Shown here: one piece after another, positions 24,572 through 32,437 of the stretch
Numbering within the stretch: the first letter of the stretch is position 1
Layout of the letters: each line of letters opens with the position of its first letter
Origin: Spirochaetales bacterium
GTDB lineage: Bacteria > Spirochaetota > Spirochaetia > Sphaerochaetales > Sphaerochaetaceae
Direction of reading: 5' to 3'
Assembly (NCBI GenBank): GCA_028722305.1
Contig: JAQYHB010000043.1
Span: forward strand, 1 to 43,207
DNA: 43,207 nt
The notes under the pieces: model-generated
Told to the model about the DNA's origin: nothing
Database searches by the model: none
The model's input: the letters and a program-made list of their open reading frames with translations, nothing else
Position numbers and translations under genes: made by a program

Positions 24572-25219
24572 ATGCTTACACTCGCAAGAACCTCAGTCAT
24601 GAACTTCGAGAACGCCATGCGTGGCGCTCGCAATCCTTTGAACAGCTGGGACCGGATGGACAGCCATGTCGAAAGCGACGGGACCTTCGTTTTCGGTCCC
24701 AATGACCTGAACCTGGCCCGGCGTCTGACCCATGCGGGCAGCGACCACCGCAAGTTCATCCGGCAGATCTTTGTCTCAGTCGACATCACCGCCCCCATCT
24801 ACTGGTGGAAGGAATACGACACCTACAAGGTCGGCACGGTCGCCAACTCGACCAGCACGATGCACAAGATCCAGTCCAAACGATTCTCCCGCTCGGACTT
24901 CTCGCTGGACCATATGCGTCCGGAGATGCTGGAGCTCTTCGACCAGGTGATCGCTGGTCTCGAGACGGCACGAAAGAACTTTCTTGCCACCAAGGACAAG
25001 GGCTGGTGGTACACGATGATCCAGATGCTGCCGGAGAGCTACAACCAGACCCGCACCTGCACGATGAACTACGAGAACCTGGTCAACCAGTACCACTCCC
25101 GCTGCAACCACAAGCTGGAGGAATGGCATACCTATTGCGACTGGGCCAGCAAGCTCCCCTACTTCAAGGAGCTCTTCCTCGACCCATTCCCGGAACCGGA
25201 ATCCAAACAACCATCCTGA
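24572..25219 (+). CDS. ThyX-like protein lacking the RHR signature (unknown function)
   Basis: 215 aa from ATG 24572; ATG 24599 (MNFENAMRG) is an equally plausible start. The segment HRKFIRQIFVSVDITAPIYW followed by WKEYDTYKVGTVANSTST has the shape of the FAD-dependent thymidylate synthase core (ThyX: strand, then AP[IF]-x5-7-RHR-x-S-x-N-E-x-S). But the RHR position reads TYK, and the Ser/Asn/Glu signature that follows RHR in ThyX is not kept in recognisable form. The rest (GWWYTMIQMLPESYNQTRTC, NYENLVNQYHSR) also fits ThyX's later helices. It might be an inactive or repurposed relative. I could not confirm the homology. Ends at a terminator. Confidence 0.5.
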   Translation: MLTLARTSVMNFENAMRGARNPLNSWDRMDSHVESDGTFVFGPNDLNLARRLTHAGSDHRKFIRQIFVSVDITAPIYWWKEYDTYKVGTVANSTSTMHKIQSKRFSRSDFSLDHMRPEMLELFDQVIAGLETARKNFLATKDKGWWYTMIQMLPESYNQTRTCTMNYENLVNQYHSRCNHKLEEWHTYCDWASKLPYFKELFLDPFPEPESKQPS

Positions 25220-25228
25220 CCATCTCAG

Positions 25229-25255
25229 AGCCACCTACGGGCGGCTTTGTTTTTC
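25229..25255 (+). terminator. rho-independent terminator after the ThyX-like gene
   Basis: Stem AGCC-A-CC (25229-25235) with GG-C-GGCT (25240-25246), one internal mismatch and a tight loop, followed by TTTGTTTTT. Confidence 0.75.
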
Positions 25256-25302
25256 CCTCACTCATCTAGCCTTTCCATCCCTTCCTCGGCTAGACTTGGG
25301 AC

Positions 25303-27060
25303 ATGCCAAACAAGTCTCAGTATCTCAGAAGGTTCCTTCCCTACTACCGGAAGTACCTCGGTATGTTCCTGCTCGACACGCTTTGCGCGGCGTTGACCAC
25401 AAGCGGCGACCTTGTCCTGCCCATGCTGGTCCGGTTTTTGACCCAGGCCGGCATGCAGAACCGCTCTGCCTTGACCGTCCAGCTGGTGCTCCGCATCGGG
25501 CTGCTCTACATAGGGCTCCGCATCATAGACGCTCTTGCCCGCTACTACATGGCAAGCGTCGGCCATATCATGGGCGCCTCTATGGAGCGGGACATGCGCA
25601 GCGAGCTTTTCGACCACCTTGAGACCTTATCCTTCAACTTCTTCGACAACACCAAAATCGGGCAGATCATGGCGCGCATGACCCACGACCTGTTCGACGT
25701 GACCGAGTTCGCCCACCACGGACCGGAGAACGTCTTCATCGCCCTCTTCGAGTTCGTCGTCGCCTTCATCGTCCTGGGCCACATCAACCTGTCGCTGACC
25801 ATCATCATCTTCGCCCTGCTTCCGGTCATGACCGCCATCCTACTGGTCTTCAACTTCCGGCTGAGGATCATGTTCCGCAAGCAGCGGGTGCAGACAGGGG
25901 AAATCAACGCCACGGTCGAGGACAGCCTGCTAGGCATCCGGGTGGTCAAGTCCTTCGCCAACGAGGATCTGGAGAAGCAGAAGTTCGAATCGGGCAACAA
26001 GGCTTACCTCGACCTGCAGAAACAGGGCTATTACCTGATGGGGCAGTACCAGGCGTTGCTGAAGCTGCTTGACGGGGTCATGTACATCGCCATCGTCGTC
26101 ATCGGTTCCCTGTATATGATCCACGGACGAATCCAAGCCTCGGATCTGGTCGCCTACGTGCTCTACCTGAACACCCTGCTGGCGGCCATCCACCTGCTGG
26201 TGCAGTTCACCGAACAGTTTTTACGCGGTATCACAGGTATCGAGCGTTTCTTCCAGATCATCGACACCCCGAGCGACATCACCGACAGCCCGGAGGCGAG
26301 AAAGCTGGGAGACGACGTCAAAGGCGACATCCGCTTCAATCACGTGAGCTTCTCCTACACCGACGACGGAACCAAGGTGCTGGAGGGCATCGATCTCCAT
26401 ATCCGTCCGGGAGAGAACGTCGCCTTGGTCGGTCCCTCGGGGGGCGGCAAGACGACCCTCTGCAACCTGATTCCCCGTTTCTACGACGTGACCAAAGGCT
26501 CGATCGCCATCGACGGAAAGGATATCAAGACCCTCACGCTGAAGAGTCTGAGGAGACACATCGGCTTCGTCCAGCAGGACGTCTATCTGTTCAGCGGTAC
26601 CGTCTTCGAGAATATCGCCTACGGCAAGAAGGGAGCGACCCGCCAAGAGGTCATCCTCGCCGCCAAGGAGGCGGGAGCCCACGACTTCATCATGGGCCTG
26701 AAGGACGGCTACGACACCTACGTCGGAGAACGCGGCGTCAAGCTTTCCGGCGGACAGAAGCAGCGCATCTCCATCGCCCGGGTCTTTCTGAAGAACCCCC
26801 CGATCCTGATTCTGGACGAGGCGACCAGCGCACTGGACAACGAGAGCGAACGCCTGGTGCAGGCATCCCTGGAACGCCTTGCCAAAGGACGCACCACGCT
26901 GACCATCGCCCACCGTCTGACCACGATCCGCAACGTCGACAGGATCATGGTGCTGACCGACAAAGGCATCGAGGAGGAAGGCACCCACCAGGAGCTGGTC
27001 CAGAAAAACGGCATCTACGCCCACCTCTACCAGACCTACTGCGACTTCGTCGGACAATAA
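25303..27060 (+). CDS. ABC exporter half-transporter (MsbA/multidrug type)
   Basis: 585 aa fused permease-ATPase that would act as a dimer in the inner membrane. The first ~320 residues are a six-helix type-I exporter domain (FFDNTKIGQIMARMTHDLFD, the usual coupling-helix region). The ATPase has Walker A VGPSGGGKTTLCNLI, the Q-loop FVQQDVYLFSG, signature LSGGQKQRISIARVFL, Walker B ILILDEATSALD and the H-loop IAHRLTT. Cargo may be lipid or drug; not decidable. TAGACT (25291-25296) ends 6 bases before the ATG and there is no ribosome site, so a leaderless transcript is likely. Confidence 0.92.
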   Translation: MPNKSQYLRRFLPYYRKYLGMFLLDTLCAALTTSGDLVLPMLVRFLTQAGMQNRSALTVQLVLRIGLLYIGLRIIDALARYYMASVGHIMGASMERDMRSELFDHLETLSFNFFDNTKIGQIMARMTHDLFDVTEFAHHGPENVFIALFEFVVAFIVLGHINLSLTIIIFALLPVMTAILLVFNFRLRIMFRKQRVQTGEINATVEDSLLGIRVVKSFANEDLEKQKFESGNKAYLDLQKQGYYLMGQYQALLKLLDGVMYIAIVVIGSLYMIHGRIQASDLVAYVLYLNTLLAAIHLLVQFTEQFLRGITGIERFFQIIDTPSDITDSPEARKLGDDVKGDIRFNHVSFSYTDDGTKVLEGIDLHIRPGENVALVGPSGGGKTTLCNLIPRFYDVTKGSIAIDGKDIKTLTLKSLRRHIGFVQQDVYLFSGTVFENIAYGKKGATRQEVILAAKEAGAHDFIMGLKDGYDTYVGERGVKLSGGQKQRISIARVFLKNPPILILDEATSALDNESERLVQASLERLAKGRTTLTIAHRLTTIRNVDRIMVLTDKGIEEEGTHQELVQKNGIYAHLYQTYCDFVGQ

Positions 27061-27131
27061 GGGGTGCAACAGCCGGGAAATGCTCGCGTCATCGTCTGGT
27101 TTTTCCATTATAATACGAGAAGAGGAATACC

Positions 27132-27857
27132 ATGAAAGAAAATACGAGAAGTATGCTTGAAAGGAACAAGACGTTCCGGCATATGATGGAGACCGACCCC
27201 TCCTATATCGACAGGGTGACCTCGTTCACCGTCGAGGAGGTGCCCACGGCCGACCCTGCCATCAACGAAAGAAGCCGGGCACTGGCGGTCATCGCCACGG
27301 TCATGGGATGTCAAGGCATCAACTTCTACCGGCAGATCCTGGATGAGGCGCTCACCGTCCTCCACCCGATCGAGGTCAAGGAGGTGCTCTACCAGGCGAC
27401 CGCCTATCTCGGACTCGCACGGATCCATCCCTTCATCGAAGCTACCAACGAGGTACTGAGGAAGCGTGGAGTCAAGCTTCCGCTTCCCGAGCAGGGAACC
27501 ACGACCAGCGCGAACCGGCGCGAGAAGGGCACCGAAGCGCAGGTCGCCATCTTCGGGGAAGGAATGCGGGATTTCTGGAGCCAGAGCACGGTCAACCAGT
27601 GGCTGGCCGCCAATTGTTTCGGGGACTACTACACCAGGAAGGGCCTCTCGTTGCAAGACCGCGAGCTGGCCACCTTCTGCTACCTGGCCGCCCAAGGCGG
27701 ATGCGAGCCACAGCTGGTCGGCCACGCGAAGGGGAACTTCCGCATGGGCAACAGCGCAGATTTTCTGCGCGCCATCGTCCGCCAGTGCATCCCCTATATC
27801 GGCTACCCGCGAAGCCTGAACGCCCTCTCGGCCATCGACAAGGCCGAACAGGCCTAG
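27132..27857 (+). CDS. carboxymuconolactone decarboxylase-like protein (two CMD domains)
   Basis: 241 aa. Two tandem CMD-type alpha-helical repeats: INERSRALAVIATVMGCQGI through LYQATAYLGLARIHPFIEA, and LSLQDRELATFCYLAAQGGC through DFLRAIVRQCIPYIGYPRSL. Neither has the CxxC of AhpD-type peroxidases, so a thiol-disulfide role is unlikely. Such two-domain proteins include gamma-carboxymuconolactone decarboxylase-like enzymes of unknown substrate. AGAGGA lies 6 bases before the ATG, and TATAAT (27109-27114) is a consensus -10 giving a short leader. Confidence 0.85.
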   Translation: MKENTRSMLERNKTFRHMMETDPSYIDRVTSFTVEEVPTADPAINERSRALAVIATVMGCQGINFYRQILDEALTVLHPIEVKEVLYQATAYLGLARIHPFIEATNEVLRKRGVKLPLPEQGTTTSANRREKGTEAQVAIFGEGMRDFWSQSTVNQWLAANCFGDYYTRKGLSLQDRELATFCYLAAQGGCEPQLVGHAKGNFRMGNSADFLRAIVRQCIPYIGYPRSLNALSAIDKAEQA

Positions 27858-27862
27858 AACGC

Positions 27863-28546
27863 TTACTCCTTCCGGTCGATGGTACGGATGCCGGCCGTCC
27901 CGGAGACCGGGAGCGAGATGCAGATGGCTTTGGCCTCGGTCTCCATGCCAGCCTTCTCCATGATTGAGGAGATGATCGCGTTCTTCTGCTCGTGCTTCGT
28001 GACGATCAGGATCACGTCCTTCTCCGAGGCAAGGGAGACGCCGAAGAACATCTCCGCGCGTTCGGTACCGGTACCACGCGCGTGGATGACTGTTCCACCG
28101 GCAGCTCCGGCGGCGCGCGCCGCGTCCATGACCAGGTTGTTGTAGCCCTGGTTGGCAATGACGACCAAAAGCTCGGTTTGCGTTTCCTTCATGACCGATT
28201 CCTCCCCTCTCGTATAGGTCTGGTTGTACAGCAGGTAGGCCAGCTCCCGCTTGCCCCCGACACTGCTCATCGGCACCGTCACCGCGATGCCGGTGTTGGG
28301 CACGTTGATGTACAGCCTGTTGACCAAGTCCTCCTTCAACTGTTTCCAGGAATCATCGGTGATGAAGGAGAAAATCACCGCCTTTTCCGAGTTGTCCAGA
28401 CCCAGGACCCGCAGCATGTCGCTGCGCGCCGTCCCGTGGCCCAAGGTGATGTAGCTCGTCAGGATATTCCGCTCCTGATAGAGCTCCAGGAACTGCGGCA
28501 GCTTCTTGCGGGCCGCAATCGTGATCAGAAACGAGATAGTGCTCAT
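27863..28546 (-). CDS. PII-like regulatory protein with two tandem domains
   Basis: 227 aa. Two alpha/beta PII-like units are visible. The first covers STISFLITIAARKKLPQFLE to about residue 100. The second starts TELLVVIANQGYNNLVMDAA, continues with GTVIHARGTG (T-loop position) and ends near AKAICISLPVSG. The PII uridylylation tyrosine loop is not recognisable. The ATG at 28546 has AAGGGG 6 bases upstream; a GTG at 28552 is the alternative. It lies 11 bases after the DUF1538 gene, so it is likely its cytoplasmic regulator, as GlnK is for AmtB and SbtB for SbtA. The ligand is unknown. Confidence 0.8.
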   Translation of the reverse strand: MSTISFLITIAARKKLPQFLELYQERNILTSYITLGHGTARSDMLRVLGLDNSEKAVIFSFITDDSWKQLKEDLVNRLYINVPNTGIAVTVPMSSVGGKRELAYLLYNQTYTRGEESVMKETQTELLVVIANQGYNNLVMDAARAAGAAGGTVIHARGTGTERAEMFFGVSLASEKDVILIVTKHEQKNAIISSIMEKAGMETEAKAICISLPVSGTAGIRTIDRKE

Positions 28547-28557
28547 GCCCACCCCCT

Positions 28558-30084
28558 TTACAGCTCGATGATCGCCTTATCATCCAGATAAGCGAACGGA
28601 TCGGTAGAGCGAGCGCCGACAGTCTTGCGCTTCGACTTGTATTGATACATCAGGCCAAGGCACTGGATGGAAATCAGCGGAGTCATGGCGACCATGGCGA
28701 CCACGCCGAAGGCATCGGTGACCACATTCCCTCCAAGGGCGATGCATGCGCCTTCGGCAAAGGGAAGCAGGAAGGTCGCCGTCATCGGACCCGAGGCGAC
28801 ACCGCCTGAGTCAAAAGCGATGGCGGTGAAGATGTTGGGAACGAAGAACGAGAGGATGATGGCAAGCAGGTATCCGGGAACCACCAGGTACAGGATCGAG
28901 ATTCCGGTCAGGACCCGGATCAGCGCCAGACCGACAGACGCGGCGACACCATAGGACAGGCTTCGTTGCAACGCCTTGCCCCCTATGGCTCCCTGGGTCA
29001 GTTCCTCGACCTGCTTCTCCAACACGTAGACGGCAGGCTCTGCCTTGACGATGAAGTAACCGATCAGCATGCCGATGGGAATGATGACCTGTTTGTAGCG
29101 AAGCGAAGCCAAAACACCGCCCAAATAGGTACCGCAGGGCATAAAGCCGACGTTGACACCGGTAAGGAAAAGCACCAGCCCGACGTAGGTGTAAGCAATA
29201 CCGACCAGAATACGGCTCAGGGTCTTCTTCTCCAAATGGAGGGCGACCAGCTGGAACAGGGCGAAGAATCCGACAATCGGAAGGATGGCTATACCGATTT
29301 CCGAAAGATAGTCCGGAAGAGCCTCGGTGAACAAGGCCCCCATCTGGACCGACTCGGTCACCGTCGGAGTGACCGGCATGGAGAACGCGGCGCTCTCCGG
29401 GTGGTAGATCAGGCTGAGCAGCAGGACGGCGAGAATCGGGCCGACCGAACAGAGCGAAATCAGGCCGAAGCTGTCCTCCGAGGCGTTCTCGTCGCTACGG
29501 AACGAGGAGATACCGACGCCGAAGGCCATGATGAAGGGCACCGTCATAGGCCCCGTGGTCACGCCACCGGAATCATAGGCGACGGCAAGAAAGTTCCGGG
29601 GGACGACAAAAGACAGCACCAAGACCCCGAGATACAGGAAAACCAACAGCTTCTTCAGCGAGACTTGGAAGAGCATGCGTAGCAGCGCGACCACCAGGAA
29701 CAGGCCCACACCTACGGCGACACTGACGATCAGGACCATGCGGGGGATCGTCTCCTCCACCTGGGTCGCCAGCACCTGCAAGTCCGGCTCGCTCACCGTG
29801 ATCATCAGACCCAGCAGGAAAGCCACCACCAGCATCAGGGCGACATTCCGGCTCTTGGTCAGCCGCGCGCCGATACGCTCGCCAATCGGCCCCATCGCCA
29901 TCTCGGCACCACTGGAAAACAGCATCATGCCGACGATGACGAACACCCCTCCCAGCAAGAACGCCAACAGCACGTTGGTGGGCACTGGGGCCACAGTCAG
30001 GGAAAGCACCAGGACAATCGCCATGATCGGCAAGACAGCCTGGAGGCCTTCCCGTAATTTTTCCTGCAATGTCGTCTTATCCAT
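28558..30084 (-). CDS. DUF1538 polytopic membrane protein (two repeats)
   Basis: 508 aa, about a dozen helices arranged as two homologous halves. The duplicated signature reads AVAYDSGGVTTGPMT (residues ~168-181) and AIAFDSGGVASGPMT (~422-435). A second repeated motif is EPDLQVLATQVEE (~99-111) and EPAVYVLEKQVEE (~349-361). The DSGGV and SEPD/AEPA motifs sit at helix breaks like the substrate sites of pseudo-symmetric transporters. The start at 30084 is chosen for AGGAAG about 8 bases upstream. DUF1538 proteins have no established substrate. Operon with the PII-like gene. Confidence 0.85.
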   Translation of the reverse strand: MDKTTLQEKLREGLQAVLPIMAIVLVLSLTVAPVPTNVLLAFLLGGVFVIVGMMLFSSGAEMAMGPIGERIGARLTKSRNVALMLVVAFLLGLMITVSEPDLQVLATQVEETIPRMVLIVSVAVGVGLFLVVALLRMLFQVSLKKLLVFLYLGVLVLSFVVPRNFLAVAYDSGGVTTGPMTVPFIMAFGVGISSFRSDENASEDSFGLISLCSVGPILAVLLLSLIYHPESAAFSMPVTPTVTESVQMGALFTEALPDYLSEIGIAILPIVGFFALFQLVALHLEKKTLSRILVGIAYTYVGLVLFLTGVNVGFMPCGTYLGGVLASLRYKQVIIPIGMLIGYFIVKAEPAVYVLEKQVEELTQGAIGGKALQRSLSYGVAASVGLALIRVLTGISILYLVVPGYLLAIILSFFVPNIFTAIAFDSGGVASGPMTATFLLPFAEGACIALGGNVVTDAFGVVAMVAMTPLISIQCLGLMYQYKSKRKTVGARSTDPFAYLDDKAIIEL

Positions 30085-30251
30085 CGAGAAACTTCCTGTC
30101 ACATACAACCGAAACAATCAATCTCCATCACTGTAACAGGAAACAAAGAAAAAGACAGTACCTTTATTGATGGCAGGCCGACTTGCCTCGGATTTTAAGG
30201 ATTGGACATCATGGCCGCCTTGGTTTGTCCCGGTACAGGGGATGCTTTTTG

Positions 30252-30287
30252 TTTTCGCAAAGATACAGATTATGCAAGTTCGCGAAA
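30252..30287 (-). repeat. degenerate copy of the palindrome found upstream of the DUF4143 ATPase
   Basis: Read on the minus strand, GTTTCGCGAACTTGCATAAT followed by a run ending TTTGCGAAAA resembles the element at 31546-31510, in the same orientation and with mostly transition differences. It lies just after the ATPase stop and upstream of the DUF1538 gene. TTTCGC/GCGAAA arms could form a hairpin. It may be a remnant of another ATPase gene's control region. Confidence 0.35.
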
Positions 30288-30307
30288 CAGCGCATCAGCA
30301 GGTTGCT

Positions 30308-31498
30308 CTATCCCTTTGCAAGCCAACGAGCGATGTCCACCACTCGGATACCTTTCAAATCCATAGCTTCCTGATGCGTACGAGCAACCAGGATTTTCGG
30401 ATACGCGTCCCGGATAGACAGAAGCGCACTGAGTTCCCGCTCCAATGTCTTTTCATTGGTGATGTCATCGGAAACCTGTATATAGGTTGGCATGCCGTTT
30501 TTCACGGCGACAAAATCGATTTCCTTCGTATAGAGCTTTCCCACATACACTTCGTATCCTCTACGCAACAGCTCGACTGCGACCAGGTTTTCAAAGAGGT
30601 GCCCCCGGTCAATGAATCGTCTTCCTAGTTCTGCGTAGCGGAACGATAGGTCGGCCAGATAATACTTCTGATTGGTTTCAAGATAGGCTTTGCCCCTGAT
30701 ATCATATCTCTGCATGGGATAGAACAGGTAGGAACGGGCAAGATAGGTCAAATAATTGCCAACTGTCTTGTCGTTCGCCTGATACGAGCTGGATGACACC
30801 TTGGCGGCAATATTCCTTATCGATGTCTCCGACCCGACAGTATCCATCAGATAATCGGCAATCATCAAAAGAAGATTCGCATTCTCGACATGGTATTTCT
30901 GCCCAATATCCCTCAGGACTGTAGCCCGGAGAACTTCCTGGATATATGTATGGGCATCTTCTTCTTTTCGATACACATAGGAACCGGGCATACCGCCCTG
31001 CAAGAAATACCGGTCAAAAGAAGCATCGATATCCTCAGACGGGTAATAAGAAAGATATTCGAGGAAAGAAAACGGGAAAACGCTGACCTCAAAGACCCTT
31101 CCACCAAACAGCGTTGCCAAATCGCTGGATAGGAGAAACGCATTGGAACCGGTAATGTACATGTCGTAGAGTTCTTCATCGTGAATACTGTTGACGACAT
31201 CTTCAAAACCGTCACTCATTTGAATTTCATCTATCAAAAGGTAATTTGTCCTGTCTTTCCGCCATTTTCCCTTGATTGCCTGATAAAGAGCATCCCCTGT
31301 GCGCAGTGCCTTGTTCTCATTCAGACGCAGATTGATATGCACCACGTTGGAGTTTCCCTCTTGTTTCAGTATGGTCTCGTACTGCTCCATCAGCTTGGAT
31401 TTCCCACTGCGGCGGATGCCTGTGATGACTTTGATGTCCGGAGTGTTTTTGACATCCAGCAATCTGCCCAGATACATTGGCCGCTCAATGATTTTCAC
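30308..31498 (-). CDS. AAA_14 / DUF4143 ATPase
   Basis: 396 aa, full length for the family. Walker A KVITGIRRSGKSKLMEQY (residues ~23-40), Walker B YLLIDEIQMSDGFEDVV (~86-102), MYITGSNAFLLSSDLATLFG (sensor-like region) and RVFEVSVFPFSFLEYLSYY. The C-terminal DUF4143 domain carries the nuclease-like RGYEVYVGKLYTKEIDFVAV block, with the D and following residues (EIDFVAVKNG) as in PD-(D/E)XK folds. Role in the cell is unproven; these ATPases are very abundant in gut and spirochaete genomes. The start is GTG at 31498 with GGAGGT just upstream. AT-richer than the flanking operons, consistent with transfer. Confidence 0.9.
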   Translation of the reverse strand: MKIIERPMYLGRLLDVKNTPDIKVITGIRRSGKSKLMEQYETILKQEGNSNVVHINLRLNENKALRTGDALYQAIKGKWRKDRTNYLLIDEIQMSDGFEDVVNSIHDEELYDMYITGSNAFLLSSDLATLFGGRVFEVSVFPFSFLEYLSYYPSEDIDASFDRYFLQGGMPGSYVYRKEEDAHTYIQEVLRATVLRDIGQKYHVENANLLLMIADYLMDTVGSETSIRNIAAKVSSSSYQANDKTVGNYLTYLARSYLFYPMQRYDIRGKAYLETNQKYYLADLSFRYAELGRRFIDRGHLFENLVAVELLRRGYEVYVGKLYTKEIDFVAVKNGMPTYIQVSDDITNEKTLERELSALLSIRDAYPKILVARTHQEAMDLKGIRVVDIARWLAKG

Positions 31499-31509
31499 AT
31501 TACCTCCGT

Positions 31510-31546
31510 ATTTCGCAAAACAAAAACTAATACAAATTTGCGAAAT
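31510..31546 (-). promoter_or_regulatory. inverted repeat overlapping the DUF4143 ATPase promoter (putative operator)
   Basis: Perfect 10-bp arms ATTTCGCAAA (31510-31519) and TTTGCGAAAT (31537-31546), 17 bases apart, ending 12 bases before the GTG. The spacer on the minus strand contains TTGTATTAG, a possible -10. An autorepressor site or an mRNA hairpin would both fit. Confidence 0.45.
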
Positions 31547-31727
31547 CGCAGGACCATTATATCGTGCAGAGAATCAGTCCACAAGAGCATTGTTTTTCCG
31601 AACCGCCACTGACGCAAAGGTATGGCTGAGAGATAATCGAAATTCGTCATATGGCACCGTCCTCCTTTCAAAGGTTCATGGCATCCGGCAACCACCTATG
31701 CAACCAAGGCACTTCTGCATCAGGCTG

Positions 31728-32121
31728 TCATACAATAGTTGCGTCTGGACTAACGCTTTCTGTACGGCAACTTTTTATTTCAAAAAATGGAAATTGTTTT
31801 TTCAATCGCTTGTCCTTTTCAGTCAGGTTCATCACCGTATCTTTATCGTGACGCAAGAGCAACCGATGATACCACATGCTGTTCATCTGGGCGTTTCACC
31901 TCCCGGACGCCCCAGTTTTCAGATTCGCACTTTTTCTGATAGAACGCCCTTTCCTGCAAATCGTCAATCTTACGCAGTTCAACATAATGGCTTCAGCTTA
32001 ATTTTCCAGACAGCGTCTGCAAAATTGGATAGTCAGAGTAAAGCCGCCTCATTTTATTGACGTTACTCATGCTGAAGCCTCTGTCCGTCAGATCTCTGGC
32101 AGACGGCATCCCCAGATGCTC
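31728..32121 (-). pseudogene. DUF1016 (YhcG-type PD-(D/E)XK nuclease) N-terminal domain remnant
   Basis: Minus-strand translation gives HLGMPSARDLTDRGFSMSNV, NKMRRLYSDYPILQTLSGKL and then a TGA where the family has the invariant Trp of GKLSWSHY. It continues SHYVELRKIDDLQERAFYQK and SENWGVREVKR, then shifts frame to MNSMWYHRLLLRHDKDTV. These match the DUF1016 N-terminal domain in order. There is one nonsense change, at least one frameshift, a truncated 5' end (stop before EHLGM) and no C-terminal nuclease domain. The remaining stretches, 31547-31727 and 32122-32437, hold no gene I can support; 32122-32437 probably contains the next gene's promoter (TATACT near 32411). Confidence 0.75.
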
Positions 32122-32437
32122 TCATTTGATCCATTTCAGGAAAGTGATAGACATCAGATTCCCATGCATTGGACTATAATCAGGCTTTGGCTAGTAGAAT
32201 CAGTCCCCAAAGCCGGAGATGGTGACAGCGAGTCAAATCGGCCTGAGTTCCGATAGGAATCAACACGATGGAACCAAACGCTTGCATATGCTCCTCACCG
32301 ACTTTGTCATCGAGCCCGAAACCCAATGCGGAAAAGAGGATGTCGCCTACTTTCCATATTCCGTAGAATGGATGATTCACCTAGGAAGCGTCTCGATAAT
32401 GGGATATACTGTCGTCCATAGAGGAAACTTCATACCC

